Shown here piece by piece: positions 1 to 5,379 of a stretch of DNA of 5,597 nt (position 1 is its first letter; each line of letters opens with the position of its first letter). A program made the position numbers and the translations under genes. Source of the DNA: Acidobacteriota bacterium (GTDB lineage: Bacteria; Acidobacteriota; Vicinamibacteria; Vicinamibacterales; UBA8438); the NCBI GenBank assembly GCA_003533545.1, contig DQEK01000422.1:1266-6862 (forward strand), read 5' to 3'. The notes beneath the pieces are model-generated. The model saw only the letters and a list, made by a program, of their open reading frames with translations, was not told the origin of the DNA and made no database searches.

Positions 1-19
1 AGCCGCGGCACGCGCGGCT
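1..19 (-). promoter_or_regulatory. Candidate bacterial SECIS hairpin downstream of the in-frame UGA
   Basis: In the rhodanese mRNA, AGCCGCG (from 19-13) pairs perfectly with CGCGGCU (from 7-1) around a 5-nt loop CGUGC (from 12-8). Fourteen nucleotides separate the UGA from the stem and 21 from the loop. Known bacterial SECIS elements lie inside the coding sequence just after the UGA, with the apical loop roughly 16-37 nt away and a G in the first two loop positions, often followed by U; all are met here. The lower stem could extend beyond the window. Caution: the segment is very GC-rich, so a 7-bp hairpin by chance is not negligible. Confidence 0.6.
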
Positions 20-342
20 CGTCCCCCGCCGTTTCAAGCGGTCAAGACAACCTGCTCTTTGGAAAGCTCGCCAAGACGCGCTTCAAGTTCGCCAAGCGGA
101 ATATTGATATAGCCTTTGCGTGTGCCGAACTTCTCAAGTTCCCAGGGTTCCCGTACGTCGAGCAGTACGACGTTCCCATCTGCCAGAGCCGTATCGAGCT
201 CGGACGCTGACACGCGCATCTCTTCACCCACTGGCTCAGGCAGGTTGTCTGGCATGCGAATCGCTGGCTGAGATTGCGCAGACAGCAGGAGCGGTACGGC
301 AACCGCCCAAACACTCGCCACGCAGCCCACTTTAAAAATCAT
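1..342 (-). CDS. Exported rhodanese-like sulfurtransferase, probable selenoprotein (UGA-encoded Sec103), 3' end outside the window
   Basis: Seen: an ATG at 342-340 opens 102 codons, then TGA at 36-34, and the same frame stays open to base 1 (NGGGRAARAAA). Residues 1-23 form a signal peptide (hydrophobic core VWAVAVPLLL, likely cut near SAQ), so the protein should be periplasmic. Residues 44-101 are the first half of a rhodanese fold: VLLDVREPWE around D62 and the GYINIPLGEL segment at 78-87. Family knowledge: the next strand normally leads into CxxGxR, where Cys carries the persulfide. Here VVLTA is followed by TGA and NGGGR, so TGA sits exactly at the Cys position (R108 is +5). The only Cys before it is C7, in the signal peptide, so termination at TGA would leave no nucleophile. 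Rhodanese-like selenoproteins are, as I recall, known from marine metagenomes. Inference: UGA is read as selenocysteine. Alternatives are a Cys-to-stop pseudogene or a sequencing error. The start has only a weak GGGG ribosome site. Confidence 0.8.
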
Positions 343-358
343 GGTAAACCCCGCGTTT

Positions 359-387
359 AGGATACTGTGCCACTACTCGAACAGCAA
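359..387 (-). promoter_or_regulatory. Possible sigma70-type promoter of the rhodanese gene
   Basis: On the minus strand TTGCTG (387-382) and TATCCT (364-359) are separated by 17 nt. This would start transcription about 10 nt upstream of the rhodanese ATG at 342. The match is partial (3/6 and 4/6), so this is a suggestion only. Confidence 0.3.
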
Positions 388-430
388 AGGGGGATGCACT
401 TTTCCCATCATTCAAACTCGTCCCTTGGCG

Positions 431-436
431 TATACT
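431..436 (+). promoter_or_regulatory. Possible -10 box for the sulfite dehydrogenase operon
   Basis: TATACT is a 5/6 match to the -10 consensus and lies 53 nt upstream of the soxC-like start codon, in the 147-nt divergent intergenic region. No good -35 is present at the right distance (408-413 reads tcattc), so the promoter may be activator-dependent or the match may be fortuitous. Confidence 0.35.
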
Positions 437-440
437 TTCA

Positions 441-456
441 ATCGCCGGGAAGCGAT
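441..456 (+). repeat. Short dyad in the soxC leader
   Basis: ATCGC (441-445) and GCGAT (452-456) are perfect inverted repeats around cgggaa. If TATACT at 431-436 is the -10 box, the dyad lies at the predicted transcription start, where it could be an operator or a 5'-end hairpin. It is short enough to be chance. Confidence 0.25.
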
Positions 457-477
457 CTCCCTGTAACCTCATCTGCG

Positions 478-483
478 AAGGAG
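478..483 (+). promoter_or_regulatory. Ribosome binding site fixing the soxC-like start
   Basis: AAGGAG ends 6 nt before the ATG at 490. This selects that ATG over the upstream in-frame ATG at 367, whose extra 41 residues do not resemble the family and would put the twin-arginine signal inside the protein. Confidence 0.85.
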
Positions 484-489
484 AGACTC

Positions 490-1746
490 ATGGGTTCGAA
501 ACGACCTAATCGAAGAGGATTCCTAAAGGGCGGCGCCGCGTTGGCCGGTGGTCTGACCTTGGGAGCGGTAGAGCCCGTGCGCGGCCAGACGCCAAGATCT
601 GAGGCGCTCGACTTCATCAAGGGCAGTGACGAGCTGATCGCCTATGGCGAGCGCTCCCGTTTCGTGACTTCGGTACGCATAGCGCACCCGCCGGGCAGTC
701 GGCCTTCGCCCGATGAATTTGGACTCGTGTTTCACGTGGCGGCTCCGCTGCAGGACTCGGTGGGGGTGATTACGCCATCCTCGCTCCACTTCGTGGGGAC
801 CACCCGTGGCTCCTTCATTCCGGACATCGATCCCCGGGAACACCGTCTCATGATCCACGGCATGGTGGACCGACCGCTGACCTTCACCATGGAAGAGTTG
901 AAGCGTCTCCCGTCGGTCACTCGCACACATTTCATCGAGTGCGCGGGGAACAGTTCGAGGCCCGACCGTAGGACCGCGCAGGAGACGCACGGTATGACCA
1001 GCTGCGCCGAATGGACCGGCGTGCCCCTGTCCGTCCTGCTCGAGGAGGCCGGCGTGAAAGACGGGGCGCCCTGGATCGTCTGTGAAGGGACGGAAGAAGT
1101 GAAAGGATCGTCGAGCATTCCGATGGCGAAGGCGATGGAAGACTGTCTGGTGGCCTACGGCATGAACGGCGAGGCGCTGCGTCCCCAGCAAGGGTTCCCG
1201 CTGCGGCTGATGGTTCCTGGTTTCGAAGGAATCTTCCACACAAAGTACCTGAGGCGAATCAAGGTGGTCGACCGGTACTACATGACCTACAACGACTACG
1301 GACATCTGACGCAGGACTCTGACGCCGCGGCGCTGGGGTACCAGATCGGCCCGAAATCGGTCATTACCTTTCCCTCCGGCGGACAGGAGCTGCCGGGCCG
1401 CGGATTCTACGAGATCAGCGGCCTAGCGTGGTCCGGTGGGGGCGCCATTCGCAGGGTGGAGGTCTCCACCGACGGCGGCCGAAACTGGTCGGACGCCGAG
1501 ATCAAGGGGACGGCGTATCGCATGGCGCATACCCGATTCGGCTTCTCCTGGAATTGGGACGGCACGGAGACCGAGCTCCGTTCGCGCTGCACCGACGAGT
1601 TGGGCCAGGTGCAGCCGTCGAGAGCCCAGGTCGCCGAGTTCTTCGAGGTGCCCCTCGGTCCGTCATTCAGGGTGCCCGGCCGGGACAATTCCATTCAGCC
1701 GTGGCGGGTCGCGAGCGATGGGAGCGTGCACAATGCGATTTCTTAG
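490..1746 (+). CDS. soxC: SoxC-like sulfite dehydrogenase, molybdenum cofactor subunit (Tat-exported)
   Basis: A 418-residue member of the sulfite oxidase/SoxC family, predicted to oxidise sulfite (or a Sox-bound sulfane intermediate) to the sulfate level in the periplasm and pass electrons to cytochrome c. Seen: twin-arginine signal RRGFLKG at 8-14 followed by a hydrophobic stretch and a small-residue region; oxidoreductase molybdopterin domain at about 95-260, with the Moco-ligand Cys151 in HFIECAGNSS and the conserved GFPLRLMVPGFEG segment at 235-247; C-terminal Mo-co dimerisation domain at about 285-395 (VEVSTDGGRNW at 323-333); and a SoxC-like tail IQPWRV at 402-407. Length suits SoxC. 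The cytochrome gene begins within its last codons, so the two should be co-translated, like SoxCD or SorAB. It diverges from the rhodanese gene across 147 nt. What remains uncertain is true SoxC against a SorA-like or other sulfite dehydrogenase, since no soxXYZAB is in view. Confidence 0.9.
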   Translation: MGSKRPNRRGFLKGGAALAGGLTLGAVEPVRGQTPRSEALDFIKGSDELIAYGERSRFVTSVRIAHPPGSRPSPDEFGLVFHVAAPLQDSVGVITPSSLHFVGTTRGSFIPDIDPREHRLMIHGMVDRPLTFTMEELKRLPSVTRTHFIECAGNSSRPDRRTAQETHGMTSCAEWTGVPLSVLLEEAGVKDGAPWIVCEGTEEVKGSSSIPMAKAMEDCLVAYGMNGEALRPQQGFPLRLMVPGFEGIFHTKYLRRIKVVDRYYMTYNDYGHLTQDSDAAALGYQIGPKSVITFPSGGQELPGRGFYEISGLAWSGGGAIRRVEVSTDGGRNWSDAEIKGTAYRMAHTRFGFSWNWDGTETELRSRCTDELGQVQPSRAQVAEFFEVPLGPSFRVPGRDNSIQPWRVASDGSVHNAIS

Positions 1747-2305
1747 GCTTCTCCCGGTTCTGCTTCTGATGCTCATGGCGAGTTCCTCCGCGCTGGCGCA
1801 GTCGCCCACGTATGGCGTGGGCAGGACCCCGACCGCCGAAGAAATCCGTGCCTGGGATATCTCCATCAGTCCTACGGGAGAGGAACTCCCGCCGGGACGT
1901 GGAACCCCCGTGGAAGGCGCGCTGGTCTATCAGCGGAAACGGTGTGGCGGATGCCACGGGCCGGAAGGGGAAGGGGCCCGAGCTGACAGGTTGGTTAAGC
2001 GTGACGGCGGGTCAGATGCCGATCCCTGGGCATGGGGGCGAGTCCTGCCGATCCGCGCGCCGTATGCGACCGTGGTGTGGGACTACATCAATCGGGGCAT
2101 GCCCCTCAATCGAGAGGGAACCCTCACCGCCGATGAGGTCTACGCGCTGACGGCCTATCTGCTCTACATCAACGATGTGATCGCGGAGGATGAGGTCCTC
2201 GACGCCCAGAGCCTGCCGCAGATCGAGATGCCAAACCGCGATACGTTCGCTCGCGTGCCGGACTGGGAGCCCGGAATGCCGAGGCTTCTCGGGTACCCCT
2301 ACTAG
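1733..2305 (+). CDS. Monoheme cytochrome c, electron-accepting subunit of the sulfite dehydrogenase (SoxD/SorB-like)
   Basis: A 190-residue exported cytochrome expected to take electrons from the molybdenum subunit encoded just upstream. Seen: Sec signal peptide 1-22 (LLPVLLLMLMASSSALA, then cleavage); a single heme site CGGCH with C71, C74 and H75; and a likely axial Met123 in INRGMPLN, followed by the helix TADEVYALTAYLLYIND typical of class I cytochromes c next to SoxC. The ATG at 1733 overlaps the soxC stop by 14 nt in another frame and has GGAG 8 nt upstream, which indicates translational coupling. The open frame extends upstream inside soxC, but that part is a shadow. Classical Paracoccus SoxD is about twice as long with two hemes; this is a single-heme form with an extra C-terminal tail (about 155-190, Pro/Asp-rich). 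The name SoxD versus SorB is therefore left open. Confidence 0.88.
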   Translation: MRFLRLLPVLLLMLMASSSALAQSPTYGVGRTPTAEEIRAWDISISPTGEELPPGRGTPVEGALVYQRKRCGGCHGPEGEGARADRLVKRDGGSDADPWAWGRVLPIRAPYATVVWDYINRGMPLNREGTLTADEVYALTAYLLYINDVIAEDEVLDAQSLPQIEMPNRDTFARVPDWEPGMPRLLGYPY

Positions 2306-2349
2306 GATTTAAAAGGTCGGGTCACCCTGCAAATCAATGGACAGAGTCA

Positions 2350-2748
2350 TTACCCCACAGAGACACTTAACTCCACAGCGCGTCGCAGAGTATTCGCAGT
2401 AATGCACGCACGTTCAGCGGTAGTCACCAGTTTTTGAAGTTTCGCTGAATCGGCTTCAGCTGTGATCCGCATATGGATAGCAGAGAACCGCTGCGGATGC
2501 TCAGCTAACGTGGCCGTAATCTTCAGTTCGATCTCATCCACGGCTGCGTCTTCTCGCGCGGCAATAGCGGCCCTGAGATTACTCATAAAACAGCCCCCCA
2601 ACGAAGCCAGCATCGCTTCACCACCCATCGGGCCGAGATTGTTGCCACACTTTTCTTCTGGCCGGTCCATCACAATCTGATGATCTCGAATGGTCGCTAT
2701 GCTGGCCGTCGCATCATGTTGTTTCAGCGTGACGGCGATGTTAGCCAT
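2350..2748 (-). CDS. OsmC-like thiol peroxidase/redox protein
   Basis: A 132-residue cytoplasmic protein of the OsmC/Ohr superfamily, whose better-known members reduce organic hydroperoxides with a Cys pair. Seen: Cys53 in LASLGGC at the start of the central helix and Cys115 in ERACITANTL, the two positions of the family's reactive cysteines, plus the motif GPMGGE at 39-44. An additional Cys34 (EEKCGNN) lies where a glycine is more usual. The start at 2748 is chosen over the in-frame ATG 11 codons upstream because AAGGAG (2760-2755) ends 6 nt before it and the family N-terminus begins there. The start codon overlaps the end of the upstream propeller gene by 8 nt, so translation is probably coupled. 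The stop is TAA and both Cys are ordinary codons, so this is not a selenoprotein. Physiological substrate unknown; it belongs to the broader OsmC-like group rather than to OsmC or Ohr proper. Confidence 0.85.
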   Translation of the reverse strand: MANIAVTLKQHDATASIATIRDHQIVMDRPEEKCGNNLGPMGGEAMLASLGGCFMSNLRAAIAAREDAAVDEIELKITATLAEHPQRFSAIHMRITAEADSAKLQKLVTTAERACITANTLRRAVELSVSVG

Positions 2749-4621
2749 GAGGGTCTCCTTCATCTGACCTCGGCTTGACATATTCCGCAGGCAACCATGC
2801 AGGCGTGCCTTCCTCGTAGTGATTATCGGTCAAGGGCCGTTGGTCCGAGCCGTCGGCATTCATTATGAAAAGTTCGGCATAAGGCTGCGCCTGGTTAATA
2901 ACGAGGGGCGACTCATCCTTGAATCCAAAACGCGAACTACTCCATAAGATATAGTTGCCATCGGGCGACCATAAAGAGTGCGCATCGTTGCCTTCCGCAT
3001 CGGTCAACCGTTTCAGATCAGTGCCATCGACACGGATGGTGTAGATATCGAACTCGTCATAAAGAAAGCGTCTATCACTGGCGTAGCGGGTAAACATAAT
3101 CACGTCCCCGCTGGGTGACCAGTGCGGTAAGGTATCGTGTCCCGTGGTCAAGACGCGAGACTCACCGGTAGCAACATCAACAATACGCAGACCTTCTCCC
3201 TGCTCGTTGTTGGCCCAGAGGCGATAAACGATCTGCGTTCCGTCGGAAGACCAACTTGGGAACCCAGCATTGGCCGATCCTTTCGTCACCGCATGCACAT
3301 CGGATCCGTCAGGCTTTATGAGCATGATCTGGGAGGGTTTGGTGGTGCGCTGGGAAAAGAACCCGCCCGCCCCAAACACTAGCCAGTGCCCGTCGCGTGA
3401 CCATTCCAGTCCCATTACCGTGACGTCATCGCGGTACACTCGTCTCGGATTGGTGCCGTCCGTATCCCACATAACTAGTGCCATTCGGTCATCGTTCTGG
3501 AATGCCCGTCCCGTTCGTTCACTCACAACGATTGTCCGTCCGTCTGGCGACACAGCTGGCCAGCCACTCGCATGCACCAGTTCAAAGCCTGGGTCCTCCA
3601 CCGTGCCAAGCAACTCCGTACCCAGCGGGTTACGGTAATGATGCATGGTCTCCATCTGGCCGGCATGATAGACAACCTGCGTGCCATCCTGTGACCATGA
3701 GGGATTAGCGAGGTCTTGGGGCAAACCCGCTGCGCCACTGCTAAAAGTCAGCGTCCCGCTTCTCTGGGTCTTCGTTTGATACGCAATCCGATCCGGCGCA
3801 ATGAACTGGGGCGAAACTTTAAGCCCTGGACCTGAGGCATGGACGATGCGCCGACCTGTGGTCAAGTCAACTGAGACAATATTCGACGCTTGTCCGCCAA
3901 CGACGCGCGCCAAAAACGTGTCCCGCACCGGCATCTCATAGAACACAATCTTGCTGCCGTCCGAAGACCACTTCGGCGAGCCCGCCGTCATGTTCCGGTC
4001 CGTGGCGATCTTGCGAAGACCAGTGCCATCCGTATTAATCAGATAGATACTCGCCGCCTGTGTGTGTTCCCACTTGCCAGCCGGTCCTGGGAAACCTTGG
4101 TGAGGAAATCCGGTGCCCCGCTCTGAACTGAAGGCAATCGTCTGTCCATCCGGAGACCAACTCGGGCGAAAGTCGCCACCCGGCGCATTGGTCAGATTAC
4201 GGATCCTATGACTGTCGAGGTCCATGATGTAGATATCGGTCGAACCATCCCCCCGACTCGAAACAAACGCCAGGGAACGATTATCCGGTGACAGCGCCGC
4301 CTGATCGTCAAAGGCTGGTGAATCGGTGAGTTGCTCCACTGCTGTTCCGTCCACCTGCGCCCGAAAAATATTCGCTGAACCGCTCCGCTCCGATGTGAAC
4401 ACGACCTCTCGACCGTCGTAGGAAAACGAAACGTTGTAGTCAATCTCAAGCCCTGGTACAAGCTTGCGTGGGTTACCCCCGTCGGGGTCCGCAACCATCA
4501 ACTCAGATCGGAGAGGCATGTACTGGTCAACGTAGATACGGTCTTGAGTCTCCACGTTCATTCCAAGTCCAAAAGTAAAAATAAAAGTGAGAAGGAATAT
4601 GCGCAACATACGAATTTCCAT
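2741..4621 (-). CDS. Exported PD40/TolB-like beta-propeller protein
   Basis: A 626-residue protein built almost wholly of WD40-like (PD40) repeats. Seen: an N-terminal hydrophobic segment (FLLTFIFTFGLG, 9-20) that looks like a signal peptide. After it come about eleven copies of a W/x-S-x-D-G-x-x-(I/V)-x-(F/Y) motif, at roughly residues 66, 110, 155, 219, 309, 357, 407, 457, 501 and 551, with one degenerate copy near 270. Several are followed by IYxINxDGTxLxxLT strands. Eleven to twelve blades suggests two six-bladed propellers in tandem. TolB, the best-known relative, has one propeller and a separate N-terminal domain that is absent here, so this is not TolB of the Tol-Pal system. No catalytic domain is fused. 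A binding or scaffold role in the periplasm is inferred; ligand unknown. The start is ATG 4621 or ATG 4609, and neither has a strong ribosome site. It lies 10 nt after the SRAP gene and overlaps the OsmC-like gene. Confidence 0.85.
   Translation of the reverse strand: MEIRMLRIFLLTFIFTFGLGMNVETQDRIYVDQYMPLRSELMVADPDGGNPRKLVPGLEIDYNVSFSYDGREVVFTSERSGSANIFRAQVDGTAVEQLTDSPAFDDQAALSPDNRSLAFVSSRGDGSTDIYIMDLDSHRIRNLTNAPGGDFRPSWSPDGQTIAFSSERGTGFPHQGFPGPAGKWEHTQAASIYLINTDGTGLRKIATDRNMTAGSPKWSSDGSKIVFYEMPVRDTFLARVVGGQASNIVSVDLTTGRRIVHASGPGLKVSPQFIAPDRIAYQTKTQRSGTLTFSSGAAGLPQDLANPSWSQDGTQVVYHAGQMETMHHYRNPLGTELLGTVEDPGFELVHASGWPAVSPDGRTIVVSERTGRAFQNDDRMALVMWDTDGTNPRRVYRDDVTVMGLEWSRDGHWLVFGAGGFFSQRTTKPSQIMLIKPDGSDVHAVTKGSANAGFPSWSSDGTQIVYRLWANNEQGEGLRIVDVATGESRVLTTGHDTLPHWSPSGDVIMFTRYASDRRFLYDEFDIYTIRVDGTDLKRLTDAEGNDAHSLWSPDGNYILWSSSRFGFKDESPLVINQAQPYAELFIMNADGSDQRPLTDNHYEEGTPAWLPAEYVKPRSDEGDPHG
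2755..2760 (-). promoter_or_regulatory. Ribosome binding site of the osmC-like gene
   Basis: AAGGAG on the minus strand, 6 nt before the ATG at 2748. It lies within the last codons of the propeller gene and decides the start of the OsmC-like protein. Confidence 0.8.
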
Positions 4622-4631
4622 GTCCAGAGAG

Positions 4632-5321
4632 TTAGAACAGCGTTTGGCGACCAGACAAAGGGACAGCCTCTACGCACTTAACAGAGTCGTGAGCGGGATT
4701 GTTTACATAGGTGCTCACGGGAATCGTCTCCATCGCCAACGCGGGGAACGGATCACAAAACTGGCGAATGCCCTCTGGCCCAGCCCACGGCAATAGCCAC
4801 GCATCTCGCTGTTGACGATCCAATATGACAGGCATGCGTTTGTGAATTGGTTCGACCAACGCGTTAGCAACGGTTGTCAGGATGGTAAAGGTCTTGAGCA
4901 CGTGTCCGTCCGAACCACGCCAGCGGTCCCAGAGACCCGCAAACCCAAAAGGAGCCCCCTTGTTGAGGCGGATCAGGTAGGGCTGGTTACCCCCAGCACT
5001 CTTCCGCCACTCGTAAAAACCGTCCGCCGGCACCAAGCAACGACGGTGGGCGACGCTCTCGCGAAACGCCGGTTTCTCACCCACCGTTTCCACTCGAGCA
5101 TTAATCATCCGATGGTCGGTCGTGGGCTTCTTCAGCCAAGATGGAACCAGGCCCCACTGCATGTTCGTCAGGCACCTTGAGTCGTCCTCACCAACAATAA
5201 CCACCGCTGACGTTTGTCCTGGCGTAACGTTGTAGCGTGCCTCACTCTCGGGGTACTGGTGCTCACCGAGCAGTTCATGCAAGATAGTCTTCGGATTAGA
5301 CACTATGAAACGACCGCACAC
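4632..5321 (-). CDS. yedK: SRAP-domain abasic-site shielding protein (YedK/HMCES family)
   Basis: A 229-residue SOS-response-associated peptidase family protein. Family knowledge: after removal of the initiator Met, Cys2 forms a thiazolidine DNA-protein crosslink with abasic sites in single-stranded DNA. Seen: N-terminal (V/M)CGRF; RYNVTPGQ at 29-36; WGLVPSW at 56-62; Asn74 in INARVET; Glu104 in RCLVPADGFYEW; and His160 in IHKRMPVIL, so the full active-site set Cys2/Asn74/Glu104/His160 is present and length is normal. The start is placed at GTG 5321 because only it makes the catalytic Cys residue 2; the upstream ATG at 5378 would bury it under 19 residues. No Shine-Dalgarno precedes the GTG. 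It is first of the three minus-strand genes and diverges from the lipoprotein gene. A functional tie to the propeller and OsmC-like genes is not obvious beyond general stress response. Confidence 0.92.
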   Translation of the reverse strand: MCGRFIVSNPKTILHELLGEHQYPESEARYNVTPGQTSAVVIVGEDDSRCLTNMQWGLVPSWLKKPTTDHRMINARVETVGEKPAFRESVAHRRCLVPADGFYEWRKSAGGNQPYLIRLNKGAPFGFAGLWDRWRGSDGHVLKTFTILTTVANALVEPIHKRMPVILDRQQRDAWLLPWAGPEGIRQFCDPFPALAMETIPVSTYVNNPAHDSVKCVEAVPLSGRQTLF

Positions 5322-5327
5322 GCTGAG

Positions 5328-5333
5328 AGAATA
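5328..5333 (-). promoter_or_regulatory. Possible -10 box of the SRAP gene (leaderless transcript)
   Basis: TATTCT (minus strand, 5333-5328) ends 6 nt before the GTG start at 5321. If it is the -10 box, transcription would begin at or next to the start codon, which would explain the missing Shine-Dalgarno. No convincing -35 is visible, and the match is 4/6. Confidence 0.25.
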
Positions 5334-5379
5334 CCAAGTGATACTCCCGTGGTCTAACACAAAACGGTTACAGCTCAAG

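Noticed and set aside
34..342. Rhodanese as a simple 102-residue truncated protein ending at TGA
   Set aside because: The frame continues to encode the conserved loop and helix directly after TGA, which a truncated or decayed gene would not need to keep; kept only as the alternative.
367..489. N-terminal extension of the soxC-like protein from the ATG at 367
   Set aside because: It would place the twin-arginine signal at residues 49-55, and the strong ribosome site is at the ATG at 490.
523..1305. Long 260-codon open frame on the minus strand opposite soxC
   Set aside because: It is antisense to a clearly recognised enzyme, rich in His/Arg/Pro from GC-rich codon mirroring, and has no family resemblance.
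1436..1732. Upstream part of the cytochrome reading frame inside soxC
   Set aside because: It is Arg/Ser/Pro-rich shadow sequence; the signal peptide and ribosome site place the start at 1733.
2306..2349. Terminator between the convergent cytochrome and OsmC-like genes
   Set aside because: Only a palindrome-like GGGTCACCC with no room for a loop and no T-run was found, so no terminator is called.
2350..2748. Second selenoprotein: the OsmC-like gene (Sec-containing OsmC-like proteins are known)
   Set aside because: Both reactive positions are Cys codons, and the gene ends with TAA at the normal family length.
2760..4500. Recurring short similar strings at about 150-200-base spacing, resembling a DNA repeat array
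   Set aside because: They encode the SPDG-type blade motifs of the propeller protein, vary at the DNA level and have no constant spacing.
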